A stretch of 64,000 bases of DNA, taken from positions 62,001-126,000 of the forward strand of contig NZ_KQ947994.1 in NCBI RefSeq assembly GCF_001513975.1, in the 5' to 3' direction. The notes under the pieces were generated by a model. The model saw only the letters and a list, made by a program, of their open reading frames with translations. It was not told where the DNA came from and made no database searches. Source of the DNA: Streptomyces curacoi (GTDB lineage: Bacteria; Actinomycetota; Actinomycetes; Streptomycetales; Streptomycetaceae). The position numbers were made by a program, and so were the translations under genes. Below are positions 50,365 through 59,343 of the stretch, piece after piece (within the stretch, counting starts at the first letter, position 1; each line of letters starts with the position of its first letter).

Positions 50365-50574
50365 ATGAGTCACCGTATCGCCCTTGCCTTCGCGTCGCTG
50401 CTGCATCGTCTGCGCCGCCCCGCCCGGAAGAGGAGCCGTGCCGGTGTCAACGGCCCGACCGTCCACCGAACCGGTGTCCACGCGCCGCAGGAGACAGCGC
50501 CTCTGCTCACCGTGCCCGGCGTCGGCATCGGGTCCTGCGGCATCCCCGCGTCGTGCATGGTGGTCACCCGATGA
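50365..50574 (+). CDS. small hypothetical protein
   Basis: 69 residues. The N-terminus is basic and amphipathic (MSHRIALAFASLLHRLRRPA), followed by a Thr/His/Val-rich part with two cysteines near the end (GIGSCGIPASCMVV). It has a good ribosome site (AAGGAGA). It overlaps the next gene by 4 bp (ATGA). No family is recognised; a short peptide opposite an XRE regulator might be a regulatory or exported peptide, but nothing proves it. Confidence 0.5.
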   Translation: MSHRIALAFASLLHRLRRPARKRSRAGVNGPTVHRTGVHAPQETAPLLTVPGVGIGSCGIPASCMVVTR

Positions 50575-50867
50575 AGGACGTACGCCTGCTTCCCTGGGCC
50601 GGGGAAGGCGGCAAACCGTGCTACCTCGACACTGACGGAACCGGCCGTCTGTCCCGCATGGCCGACACCGTCGAGCGCGTCCAGCTCGGGATGGCCGACG
50701 GCCTCCTCGACCACGTGGCCGACATGCTCGCGGACCAGCGCACGACGCCCGCACAGCTCCGGTTCCTGCTGGCCCGGACGAGCGAGGCGCTGACCGATGT
50801 GCGTCGCATCGCGGAGAGCCGGGGCGCCCGGCTTGCCGCAGCCGCCTGTGCGGAGCCGCAGGCCTGA
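50571..50867 (+). CDS. small hypothetical protein, coupled to the preceding gene
   Basis: 98 residues, soluble and helical. It begins MKDVRLLPWAGEGGKPCYLD and continues with a helical bundle (MADTVERVQLGMADGLLDHV then VADMLADQRTTPAQLRFLLA and RTSEALTDVRRIAESRG). I recognise this as a common Streptomyces small protein next to XRE/DUF397 loci, function unknown. Its ATG overlaps the upstream stop. Confidence 0.6.
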   Translation: MKDVRLLPWAGEGGKPCYLDTDGTGRLSRMADTVERVQLGMADGLLDHVADMLADQRTTPAQLRFLLARTSEALTDVRRIAESRGARLAAAACAEPQA

Positions 50868-50886
50868 CCCTTCCGGCGAGCAGGGA

Positions 50887-51390
50887 TCAGAAGTGGGTCG
50901 CGATCCCGAAGACCCGCCGGAGCTGAGCCATGTCGTGCCGGTCCCGGTCCGACGGCTCGTATCCCTGGTGGAAGTAGACCTGCTGCTCGGCGGACAGGCA
51001 CGGGACCGTCGTGCCGCCGATGGTGCCTGTCACGAAGCAGGAGGAGGGATAGCGGAAAGGGCGCGACGGCTCCAGTGACGCCTGGATCGCGGAGCCGTCT
51101 TCCGCGAACACCAGCGGATGCAGGTCGATCTCCCGCCCGTCCGGGGCCGTGACCACGAACCGGACGGGTCGCCAGTCCGACGTCTCCACGAAACCCGCGT
51201 CCGCGAGGACTGTCATCACCGCTTCCTCCTGGTCCTGGCGGTGCATCAGGTCCAGGTCACGATGGTCGCGGGTCTGTGCGCCGACCAGGGCGTCGATGCC
51301 CCAGCCGCCGCCGATCCAGATGTCGGTGCCCGCTTCCCGCAGCAGGGACAGGACGGACAGCACCGTGTCCGCAGTCATACCGGTCGTCAC
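50887..51390 (-). CDS. nucleotidyltransferase-fold protein (LinA/ANT(2'')-like)
   Basis: 167 residues. The minimal nucleotidyltransferase signature is visible: WIGGGWGIDALVG then RDHRDLDL (G-G-x4-D...D-x-D). VRFVVTAPDGREIDLHPLVF supplies the third acidic residue. Relatives modify lincosamides or aminoglycosides; others have unknown substrates. GTG 51390 has an AAAGG site 8 bases upstream; ATG 51378 is an alternative. Its start lies only 24 bp from that of the divergent serine hydrolase. Confidence 0.78.
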   Translation of the reverse strand: MTTGMTADTVLSVLSLLREAGTDIWIGGGWGIDALVGAQTRDHRDLDLMHRQDQEEAVMTVLADAGFVETSDWRPVRFVVTAPDGREIDLHPLVFAEDGSAIQASLEPSRPFRYPSSCFVTGTIGGTTVPCLSAEQQVYFHQGYEPSDRDRHDMAQLRRVFGIATHF

Positions 51391-51414
51391 GCGTACAACC
51401 TTTCCCCGGAGCCC

Positions 51415-52311
51415 ATGAGTCAAGAGGGCATGACTCACGGGAGATCGAGCGACAAGTCAAGAGGCGTTTATGGACGTGCGCGAGCGCTGGGCGCGGCGGG
51501 TGTGGGCGCGGGGGTCCTCATAGCGGCCGTCGCCGGCGCCGCCCCCGCCGCCGCGGCGACCGCCCCCACCGTCAGCTGTACGTCCGCCAAGGCGGGCCTC
51601 GCCGACAAGCTGAAGAGGGACATCACCGCCGCGCTGGCCAACCGCAGGGGCACTGTCGCGGTCGGCCTCCACGACCGTGCCACGAACACCACCTGCTCGC
51701 TCAGGGCCTCCAGCGCCTACGACTCCGCCAGTGTCGTCAAGGTCACCGTGCTGGCCACGCTGCTGTGGGACGCGAAGAAGCACGACCGGTATCTGACCGA
51801 CCGTGAGGTCTCCCTCGCCAAGGCCATGATCACCAAGTCGGACAACGCCGCGACCAGCACGCTCTGGAGGCAGCTCGGGCTGACGAAGATCAAGGGGTTC
51901 CTGGCCGCCGCCGGCATGACGCAGACCGTGCCCGGCGCGAACGGCTACTGGGGCCTGACCCAGATCACCGTCACCGACGAACAGAAGCTGCTCAAGCTCA
52001 TCACCGCCAAGAACACGGTGCTCAGCGACAACTCCCGCGCCTACATCCTGAAGCTGATGGGCCAGGTCATCTCCTCGCAGCGCTGGGGGACGCCGTACGG
52101 AGTGCCGGCCGGTGTCTCCGTGGCCGTCAAGAACGGCTGGCTGTCACGGTCCACCCACGGCTGGCGGGTGCACAGCGTCGGTGCGTTCAAGGGCGGCGGC
52201 CACGACTACATGATCACGGTGCTCACGCACGGCAACAGCACCATGAACTACGGCATCGCGACCATTCAGGGCGTCGCCAAGGTCATTCACCGCGACCTGG
52301 CGGCGAGCTGA
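51415..52311 (+). CDS. secreted serine hydrolase of the class A beta-lactamase fold
   Basis: 298 residues. The N-terminus carries a basic stretch and hydrophobic signal (ALGAAGVGAGVLIAAVAGAA, cut near AAAA). The catalytic SxxK is seen as DSASVVKVT, SDN as ITKSDNAATS, and the third KTG-like box as VAVKNGWLS. The Glu166 omega-loop signature is not clear, so beta-lactam hydrolysis is uncertain; it could be a D,D-peptidase-like enzyme. ATG 51415 or 51430 may be the start; both have poor ribosome spacing. Confidence 0.75.
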   Translation: MSQEGMTHGRSSDKSRGVYGRARALGAAGVGAGVLIAAVAGAAPAAAATAPTVSCTSAKAGLADKLKRDITAALANRRGTVAVGLHDRATNTTCSLRASSAYDSASVVKVTVLATLLWDAKKHDRYLTDREVSLAKAMITKSDNAATSTLWRQLGLTKIKGFLAAAGMTQTVPGANGYWGLTQITVTDEQKLLKLITAKNTVLSDNSRAYILKLMGQVISSQRWGTPYGVPAGVSVAVKNGWLSRSTHGWRVHSVGAFKGGGHDYMITVLTHGNSTMNYGIATIQGVAKVIHRDLAAS

Positions 52312-52364
52312 CCCTTAACGCGGCGGCCTACCCCGCGTCACCCACCCGCCCTACGGTGACCCGC

Positions 52365-53396
52365 ATGCGCCTGAGAACCGTACTCGCGACCGCCGCCGCG
52401 GGCCTGGCGGCGACCACCTGTCTGACCGCCGCCGGCCCGGCGAACGCCCGCACCGACCAGCAGGACAGCCACGCCTGTTCGCCCTCCGTCTCCCTCGACC
52501 GCTTCTCCGACGCGCTCGACAAGACGACATACGAGGGCACCTTCGTCGGCAACTTCTCCGCCCTCGCGGTGGACGGCGACGGCTCCCTGGCCGCCCTCTC
52601 CGACCGCTCCTCGCTCTTCTCCCTGGACGCGAAGACCCTCGCACCCGAGTCCGTCGTCCCGCTCGCCGACGAGAGCGGCGCCGCCCTCGACTCCGAGGGC
52701 CTCGTCATCGACCGGGACGGCACGCGGCTGGTCTCCTCCGAGACCGAGCCGTCCGTACGCCGCTACTCCCGCGACGGCAGGATCCTCGGCCGCCTCCCCG
52801 TGCCGGACGCGCTGCAGGTCGCCCCGGCGGGCCGTGCCGTCTCCAACGGCACCTTCGAGGGACTGACCCTGTTCCCCGGCGGCCGTACGCTGCTCGCGTC
52901 GATGGAGTACGCGCTGCAGGGCGACAGCGCGGGCATCGTCCGCTTCCAGACCTGGCAGCGGACCAAGGGCGGTGACTTCGAGCTCGGCCGCCAGTACGCC
53001 TACCGCACCGACACCGGCCTGGGCGTCCCCGAGGTCCGGGCGACCCCCGACGGCCGCCTCCTCGTCCTGGAACGAGGCTTCACCTCCGGCGTCGGCAACA
53101 CCGTCCGCCTCTACCTGGCCGACCCGCGCCACGCGACGGACACGAGCGGCGTCGGGAATCTGACGGGTCAGGACGGCGTGCGGCTGACGAAGAAGACGCT
53201 CCTCGCCGACATCGTGAACTGCCCGTCCCTGGGAGCCACCGCCAAGCAGCCCCAGCCGAACCCGCTGCTCGACAACATCGAGGGGATGGCGATCACCGGC
53301 CGCACGAGCGATCGCTTGAAGGTGCTGCTGGTCAGCGACGACAACCAGAACGCGGTGCAGACGACGCGGTTCTACCACCTGCGTGTGCGGATCTGA
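52365..53396 (+). CDS. secreted esterase-like/phytase-type beta-propeller protein
   Basis: 343 residues. The signal peptide is residues 1-28 (TVLATAAAGLAATTCLTAAG, cut after ANA). The remainder fits the esterase-like activity of phytase domain: FVGNFSALAVDGDGSLAALS, then EGLVIDRDGTRLVSSETEPS and NGTFEGLTLFPGGRTLLASM. The C-terminus is LLVSDDNQN...FYHLRVRI. It probably binds metal and hydrolyses an ester or phosphate; the substrate is unknown. GTG 52356 is an alternative start. Confidence 0.82.
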   Translation: MRLRTVLATAAAGLAATTCLTAAGPANARTDQQDSHACSPSVSLDRFSDALDKTTYEGTFVGNFSALAVDGDGSLAALSDRSSLFSLDAKTLAPESVVPLADESGAALDSEGLVIDRDGTRLVSSETEPSVRRYSRDGRILGRLPVPDALQVAPAGRAVSNGTFEGLTLFPGGRTLLASMEYALQGDSAGIVRFQTWQRTKGGDFELGRQYAYRTDTGLGVPEVRATPDGRLLVLERGFTSGVGNTVRLYLADPRHATDTSGVGNLTGQDGVRLTKKTLLADIVNCPSLGATAKQPQPNPLLDNIEGMAITGRTSDRLKVLLVSDDNQNAVQTTRFYHLRVRI

Positions 53397-53426
53397 TCCT
53401 CGTACCACCTGCCCTCGTATGCCCTC

Positions 53427-53453
53427 GTACTACCTGCGCGTGCGGGCCTGATC
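53427..53453 (+). repeat. duplicated 3' end of the upstream gene
   Basis: The gene ends CTACCACCTGCGTGTGCGG-ATC-TGA-TCC. About 53 bp later CTACTACCTGCGCGTGCGG-GCC-TGA-TCC recurs, encoding YYLRVRA-stop in the same style. Between them a shorter CCTCGTA unit is repeated three times. This is a partial tandem duplication with drift. Confidence 0.65.
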
Positions 53454-53550
53454 CGCATCCGACCGTTCACCGACTGTTGCGGAGGGATGAAATCCGCATC
53501 TGTCCGCGTTGGTGCCTTCCGGCAGATCAGGACGAACGGAGGGCGCCGGC

Positions 53551-56500
53551 GTGGCAGCGCAGCAGGGGTGGGCAAGGCGACTGTGGGGCTACGCCTGGCG
53601 CTACCCGAAGGATGTGATCCTCGCCCTCGGCTCCTCGCTGGCCGGCATGGCGGTCATGGCGATCGTCCCGCTGATCACCAAGGTGATCATCGACGATGTG
53701 ATCGGTGACGGCGGCCGCAGCATGGCCGTATGGGCGGGTCTGCTGATCGCCGCCGCGCTCGCCGTCTACGCCCTCACCTACGTCCGCCGCTACTACGGCG
53801 GCCGCCTCGCCCTCGACGTCCAGCACGACCTGCGGACGGAGATGTTCGGGACGATCACCCGGCTCGACGGGCGGCGGCAGGACGAGCTGTCCACCGGGCA
53901 GGTCGTCGGCCGGGCCACCAGCGACCTCCAGCTGATCCAGGGCCTGCTCTTCATGCTGCCGATGACCATCGGCAACTTCGCGCTCTTCCTGATCTCCCTG
54001 GTCGTGATGGCCTGGCTGTCCGTCCCGCTCACCCTGGTCGCGCTCGCCGTGGCGCCCGCCCTGTGGTGGATCGCGGGGCGCAGCCGCACCAAGCTGCACC
54101 CCGCCACCTGGTACGCCCAGGCCCAGGCCGCCGCCGTCGCGGGCGTGGTCGACGGTGCCGTCAGCGGCGTACGCGTGGTGAAGGGGTTCGGGCAGGAGGA
54201 CCAGGAGACCGCGAAGCTCAGGGAGGTCGGCCGACGGCTCTTCGCCGGGCGGCTGCGCACCATCCGGTTCAACTCCAGGTACACCCCGGCGCTCCAGGCC
54301 GTCCCGGCCCTCGGGCAGGTCGCCATGCTCGCGCTGGGCGGCTGGCTGGCGGTCCGCGGCCACATCACGCTCGGTACGTTCGTCGCCTTCTCCACCTACC
54401 TCGCCCAGCTCGTCGGCCCGGTCCGGATGCTCGCCATGGTCCTCACGGTCGGGCAGCAGGCCCGGGCGGGCACCGAGCGTGTGCTGGAGCTGATCGACAC
54501 CGAGCCGTCCATCGAGGAGGGCACCAAGACCCTGCCCGCCGACGCCCCCGCGACGGTCGAGTTCGACGACGTGTCCTTCGGGTACGAGGGCGGACAGCCG
54601 GTCCTCGACGGGCTGAGCTTCGAGATCCGGCCGGGCGAGACCCTCGCCGTGGTCGGCTCCTCCGGCTCCGGCAAGTCCACGGTCTCCCTCCTCCTCCCGC
54701 GCTTCTACGACGTCACACGCGGCGCCGTCCTCGTCGGCGGCCACGACGTCCGCGAGCTGACCTTCGAGTCGCTGCGGGCCGCGATCGGGCTGGTGCCCGA
54801 GGACTCCTTCCTCTTCTCGGACACCGTCCGCAACAACATCGCGTACGGCCGCCCCGACGCGACCGACGAGGAGATCCGCAAAGCCGCCCGCGCCGCCCAG
54901 GCCGACCGCTTCATCGCCGAGCTCCCCAACGGCTACGACACCAAAGTCGGCGAGCACGGCCTCACCCTCTCCGGCGGCCAGCGCCAGCGCGTCGCGCTCG
55001 CCCGCGCGATCCTCACCGACCCCCGGCTCCTCGTCCTGGACGACGCGACGTCGGCGGTGGACGCACGCGTCGAGCACGAGATCCACGAGGCGCTGAAGCA
55101 CGTCATGGAGGGCCGCACCACTCTGCTGATCGCCCACCGGCGCTCCACGCTCAACCTCGCCGACCGCATCGCCGTCCTCGACGCCGGCCGTCTCGCCGAC
55201 ATCGGCACCCACGAGGAACTCCAGGAACGCTCCGCCCTCTACCGCCGCCTCCTCACCGACCCCGACGAACTCGGCGGCGTCTCACCCGGTCACGCCCAGC
55301 CCGCCTGCCCCCAGGAGGACACCTCCGTACGCGACGAACTCGACGCGGAGTTCGACGCCGAACGCGGAGTGACCCCACGCCTGTGGACCGGCGACCGCGA
55401 GCCCAAGGACCTGGCCCTCTCGCAGTCCCCGGCCACCCCGGAACTCCTCGCCCAGGTCGAGGCGCTGCCCCCGGCGACCGACACCCCCGACATCGACGAG
55501 GCCCGCGCGGTCCGCCCGGAGGAGTCGTACGGCCTCAGGCGCCTGCTCCGCGGCTTCGGGCTCCCGCTGCTGATCAGCCTCGGCCTCGTCGCCGTGGACG
55601 CGGGCATGGGGCTGCTCCTGCCGGTCCTGATCCGGCACGGCATCGACGAGGGCGTCACGGCTGCGTCTCTCGGCGCGGTCTGGGCGGCGTCCCTGCTCGC
55701 CCTGCTCGCGGTGATCGCCCAGTGGGCGGCACAGATCGGCGAGATTCGGATGACCGGACGTACCGGCGAACGCGTCCTGTACTCCCTGCGCCTGAAGATC
55801 TTCGCCCAGCTCCAGCGGCTCGGGCTCGACTACTACGAGCGCGAGCTGACCGGCCGGATCATGACCAGGATGACGACGGACGTCGACGCGCTGTCGACCT
55901 TCCTCCAGACGGGCCTGGTCACGGCCTTCGTCTCCGTCGTCACCTTCTTCGGCATCATGGTCGTCCTGCTGGTGATCGACCTCCAGCTCGCGCTCGTCGT
56001 CTTCGCCACCCTGCCGCCGCTGATCATCGCGACGTACTTCTTCCGCCGGGCGAGCGTGAAGGCGTACGAGCTCGCCCGCGAGCGCGTGTCCCTGGTGAAC
56101 GCCGACCTCCAGGAGTCGGTGTCCGGGCTGCGGATCGTGCAGGCCTTCCGCCGCGAGCGGGACGGCGGCGCACGGTTCGCCGAGCGCAGCGACAGCTACC
56201 GCAGGGCGCGGATCCGGGGCCAGTGGCTGATCTCGGTCTACTTCCCCTTCGTGCAGTTCCTGTCGTCGGTGGCCGCGGCGGCGGTGCTGATCGTGGGCGG
56301 GATGCGGATCGACGACGGGACGCTGACGACGGGCGCGCTGGTGGCGTACCTGCTCTACATCGACCTGTTCTTCGCTCCCGTCCAGCAGCTCTCCCAGGTC
56401 TTCGACGGCTACCAGCAGGCCACGGTCTCGCTCGGCCGCATCCAGGAGCTGCTCCGGGAGCCGACGTCGACCAAGGCGGCCGAGGAACCGCAGGAGGTGC

Positions 56501-57279
56501 GGTCGCTGCGGGGCGAGATCGCCTTCGAGGACGTGCGCTTCAAGTACGGCGGTGCCGACGAGGAGGACGCGGCCCTCTCCGGGATCGACCTGCGCATCCC
56601 CGCCGGGCAGACGGTCGCGTTCGTCGGCGAGACCGGCGCCGGCAAGTCGACCCTCGTGAAGCTGGTGGCGCGGTTCTACGACCCGACCGGCGGCCGGGTC
56701 ACGGTCGACGGCACGGACCTGCGCGCGCTCGACCTCACGTCGTACCGGCACCGCCTCGGCGTCGTCCCGCAGGAGGCGTACCTCTTCCAGGGCACCGTCC
56801 GTGATGCCATCGCCTACGGCCGCCCGGACGCGACGGATGCCGAGGTCGAGGCCGCGGCCCGGGCGGTGGGCGCCCACGAGATGATCGCGACCCTCGACGG
56901 CGGCTACCTCCACGAGGTGGCCGAGCGTGGCCGCAACCTCTCCGCCGGGCAGCGCCAGCTGATCGCCCTCGCCCGCGCCGAGCTGGTCGACCCCGACGTC
57001 CTGCTCCTCGACGAGGCGACGGCCGCCCTGGACCTGGCCACGGAGGCGCAGGTCAACCAGGCCACGGACCGTCTCGCGGGCCGCCGCACCACCCTCGTCG
57101 TGGCCCACCGCCTGACCACGGCCGCTCGTGCCGACCGCGTCGTGGTGATGGACCACGGGCGGGTCGCCGAGGACGGCACGCACGAGGAGCTGCTGGCCCG
57201 CGGCGGCCGCTACGCCGAGTTGTGGCGGACCTTCCTCGGCCAGGCGGAGCCGGAGGAGCCGGTCGGCGCGTCCCGCTAG
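53551..57279 (+). CDS. fused heterodimer-type ABC exporter (TMD-NBD-TMD-NBD)
   Basis: 1242 residues: two complete type IV ABC exporter halves in one chain. Half 1 has six spans (about 20-315), Walker A GSSGSGKST (about 369), signature LSGGQRQR (473) and Walker B LLVLDDATS, with Asp in place of the catalytic Glu (498). Half 2 has six spans (about 670-960), Walker A GETGAGKST (1026), signature LSAGQRQL (1130) and Walker B LLLDEATAALD with the Glu. This asymmetry, one degenerate and one competent ATP site, is typical of multidrug or peptide exporters such as BmrCD/TM287-288. GTG 53551 follows GGAGGG by 7 bases. The substrate is unknown. Confidence 0.92.
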   Translation: MAAQQGWARRLWGYAWRYPKDVILALGSSLAGMAVMAIVPLITKVIIDDVIGDGGRSMAVWAGLLIAAALAVYALTYVRRYYGGRLALDVQHDLRTEMFGTITRLDGRRQDELSTGQVVGRATSDLQLIQGLLFMLPMTIGNFALFLISLVVMAWLSVPLTLVALAVAPALWWIAGRSRTKLHPATWYAQAQAAAVAGVVDGAVSGVRVVKGFGQEDQETAKLREVGRRLFAGRLRTIRFNSRYTPALQAVPALGQVAMLALGGWLAVRGHITLGTFVAFSTYLAQLVGPVRMLAMVLTVGQQARAGTERVLELIDTEPSIEEGTKTLPADAPATVEFDDVSFGYEGGQPVLDGLSFEIRPGETLAVVGSSGSGKSTVSLLLPRFYDVTRGAVLVGGHDVRELTFESLRAAIGLVPEDSFLFSDTVRNNIAYGRPDATDEEIRKAARAAQADRFIAELPNGYDTKVGEHGLTLSGGQRQRVALARAILTDPRLLVLDDATSAVDARVEHEIHEALKHVMEGRTTLLIAHRRSTLNLADRIAVLDAGRLADIGTHEELQERSALYRRLLTDPDELGGVSPGHAQPACPQEDTSVRDELDAEFDAERGVTPRLWTGDREPKDLALSQSPATPELLAQVEALPPATDTPDIDEARAVRPEESYGLRRLLRGFGLPLLISLGLVAVDAGMGLLLPVLIRHGIDEGVTAASLGAVWAASLLALLAVIAQWAAQIGEIRMTGRTGERVLYSLRLKIFAQLQRLGLDYYERELTGRIMTRMTTDVDALSTFLQTGLVTAFVSVVTFFGIMVVLLVIDLQLALVVFATLPPLIIATYFFRRASVKAYELARERVSLVNADLQESVSGLRIVQAFRRERDGGARFAERSDSYRRARIRGQWLISVYFPFVQFLSSVAAAAVLIVGGMRIDDGTLTTGALVAYLLYIDLFFAPVQQLSQVFDGYQQATVSLGRIQELLREPTSTKAAEEPQEVRSLRGEIAFEDVRFKYGGADEEDAALSGIDLRIPAGQTVAFVGETGAGKSTLVKLVARFYDPTGGRVTVDGTDLRALDLTSYRHRLGVVPQEAYLFQGTVRDAIAYGRPDATDAEVEAAARAVGAHEMIATLDGGYLHEVAERGRNLSAGQRQLIALARAELVDPDVLLLDEATAALDLATEAQVNQATDRLAGRRTTLVVAHRLTTAARADRVVVMDHGRVAEDGTHEELLARGGRYAELWRTFLGQAEPEEPVGASR

Positions 57280-57372
57280 AGCTGTCCTCGTGACGGCCGT
57301 GCAACCATCCGGCATACGTCGTGCGTCCGTACACCAGTACGCTCATTGCCGGTGTACGGGGAGGACAACACA

Positions 57373-57765
57373 GTGGACACAGGTGCGATACGCCGACGAC
57401 TGGCGGTCGGTCTGGCGTTGCTGACCGCGTCCGGACTGCTCGCGGTCGCGGCCCCGGCTCAGGCGCAGGCCGCCGCGCCCACGCGTTGCGAAGGGCGCAA
57501 GGTCAAGACGTACCCGTTCTCCACCGGCACCCTGTACGTCTACAAGCGGGGCGGCTACGTCTGCGCCATCACCAAGCCCAAGGACCCCGGCCGCAAGCAG
57601 TGGATGATGGTCAGCGTGCAGGCCCGCCGCGCCAACCCCGTCGTCGACGCATGGCACTACCGCTACCAGGCCGGGCCGGTGACGGTGCATGCCGGGCAGC
57701 GGTGCGTGTGGGTGAAGGGGCGGGTGGGGCGGGGGTCGGTCAGCAAGGGCTGGATCCTGTGCTGA
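57373..57765 (+). CDS. small secreted protein with four cysteines
   Basis: 130 residues from GTG 57373 (GGGGAGG upstream). The signal peptide (IRRRLAVGLALLTASGLLAV) is cut near QAQA. The mature part is about 95 residues with Cys in TRCEGRK, YVCAIT, QRCVWVKG and the terminal ILC. It is rich in aromatic and basic residues (LYVYKRGGYVC, AWHYRYQAGPVTVHAGQ). I recognise it only as a Streptomyces secreted hypothetical protein, probably a disulfide-bonded beta fold. Confidence 0.72.
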   Translation: MDTGAIRRRLAVGLALLTASGLLAVAAPAQAQAAAPTRCEGRKVKTYPFSTGTLYVYKRGGYVCAITKPKDPGRKQWMMVSVQARRANPVVDAWHYRYQAGPVTVHAGQRCVWVKGRVGRGSVSKGWILC

Positions 57766-57884
57766 CGGGCTCATTCCGCCGCCCCTGCTGAGCTCTCCCT
57801 TCCCAAGACTCCTCCATCTCCCCTGGCGCTGTGGCGAGTTGCTCGCTAGCTTCCGCCGCACATCCGCTTTCCAGGGGAGGGTGC

Positions 57885-59294
57885 ATGGTGCGCGGGACGC
57901 TCAGATGGCTGCTGGCATCGGTGCTGCTCATAGGTGCGCTCAGCACGGCGACGGCAGGGGCGGCCACCGCCGCCGAGCCGGACATCAGGGAACGGCTGCT
58001 GTCCATACCGGGCATGAGCCTCATCGAGGAGAAGCCGTACCCCAGCTACCGCTTCTTCGTCCTCGCCCACACCCAGCCGGTCGACCACCGGAACCCGGCC
58101 GCGGGTACCTTCCAGCAGCGCCTCACCGTGCTGCACAAGGACGTCTCCCGACCGACGGTCTTCTACACCAGCGGCTACGGGCTCTCCACCACGCCGAGCC
58201 GCCGTGAGCCGACGCAGATCGTCGACGGCAACCAGATCTCCATGGAGTACCGCTTCTTCACCCCGTCCCGGCCCGTCCCGGCCGACTGGACCAAGCTGGA
58301 CATCTGGCAGGCGGCGACCGACCAGCACCGCATCTTCGAGGCGCTGGAGCCGATCTACGACAAGCAGTGGATCTCCACCGGCGTCTCGAAGGGCGGCATG
58401 ACGGCCACGTACTACGAGCGTTTCTACCCCCGCGACATGGACGGCGTCGTCGCCTACGTCTCCCCCAACGACGCCGTGAACGACGAGGACTCGGCGTACG
58501 AGCGCTTCTTCGCGGGCGTCGGCACCAAGGAGTGCCGCGACCGGCTGAACGCCGTACAGCGCGAGGCGCTGGTGCGCCGGGAACCGCTGAAGAAACGGTA
58601 CGCGGCGTACGCGGCCGAGAACGGCTACACCTTCCACACGGTCGGCAGCCTGGACAAGGCGTACGAGGCGGTCGTCCTGGACTACGTCTGGGGGTTCTGG
58701 CAGTACAGCCTTCTGTCCGACTGCGACTCGATCCCGGCGGACGCGGCACACGCCACCGACGAGGCGATCTGGGACTCCATCGACACGATCGCCGGGTTCT
58801 CCTTCTACACGGACCAGGGCCTGGAGCCGTACACGCCGTACTACTACCAGGCGGGTACGCAGCTGGGCTCACCGGCGATCCACTTTCCGCACATCGAGGG
58901 GGAGTTGATCCGCTACGGCTACCTTCCTCCGCGGCACTTCGTCCCGCGCGAGATACCGATGAGGTTCCAGCCGTGGGCCATGCGCGACGTGGACACCTGG
59001 GTCCGGCACAACGCCCGGCACATGATGTTCGTCTACGGCCAGAACGACCCGTGGAGCGCGGAGCGTTTCCGGGTGGGCAAGGGGGCGCGTGACTCCTACG
59101 TCTTCACGGCGCCGGGGGCGAACCATGGGGCGCGCGTGGCCGGGCTTGGGGACACCGACAGGACGCTGGCCACGGCCCGCATCCTGGAGTGGGCGGGCGT
59201 CGCCTCGGCCGCGGGCCGGCCGAAGCCGTTGGCCGCTTTCGATGCGGAGCTGGATGTGCGGGGTGGGGAGCGGGGGTTGGTGCTGCGTCCGTGA
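57885..59294 (+). CDS. secreted S37-family (PS-10) tripeptidyl aminopeptidase-like serine peptidase
   Basis: 469 residues. The signal peptide is about 30 residues (LASVLLIGALSTATAGAATA). The alpha/beta hydrolase body has a long N-terminal strand region (YRFFVLAHTQPVDHRNPAAG) and the nucleophile elbow STGVSKGGMTATYYERF (GxSxGG, Ser near residue 182). The acid is in FVYGQNDPWS and the His in GANHGARV. This layout matches Streptomyces PS-10 peptidases that trim N-terminal tripeptides from extracellular proteins. The ribosome site GGGGAGG precedes ATG 57885. A hairpin terminator follows. Confidence 0.9.
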   Translation: MVRGTLRWLLASVLLIGALSTATAGAATAAEPDIRERLLSIPGMSLIEEKPYPSYRFFVLAHTQPVDHRNPAAGTFQQRLTVLHKDVSRPTVFYTSGYGLSTTPSRREPTQIVDGNQISMEYRFFTPSRPVPADWTKLDIWQAATDQHRIFEALEPIYDKQWISTGVSKGGMTATYYERFYPRDMDGVVAYVSPNDAVNDEDSAYERFFAGVGTKECRDRLNAVQREALVRREPLKKRYAAYAAENGYTFHTVGSLDKAYEAVVLDYVWGFWQYSLLSDCDSIPADAAHATDEAIWDSIDTIAGFSFYTDQGLEPYTPYYYQAGTQLGSPAIHFPHIEGELIRYGYLPPRHFVPREIPMRFQPWAMRDVDTWVRHNARHMMFVYGQNDPWSAERFRVGKGARDSYVFTAPGANHGARVAGLGDTDRTLATARILEWAGVASAAGRPKPLAAFDAELDVRGGERGLVLRP

Positions 59295-59311
59295 TGTCCG
59301 TTGAGAGGTGA

Positions 59312-59343
59312 CTGACGGCGGGTGCGGGATGGCCCGCCGTCAG
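59312..59343 (+). terminator. terminator of the peptidase gene
   Basis: A perfect 11-bp stem (ctgacggcggg/cccgccgtcag) with a 10-nt loop lies 17 bp after the stop. Confidence 0.75.
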
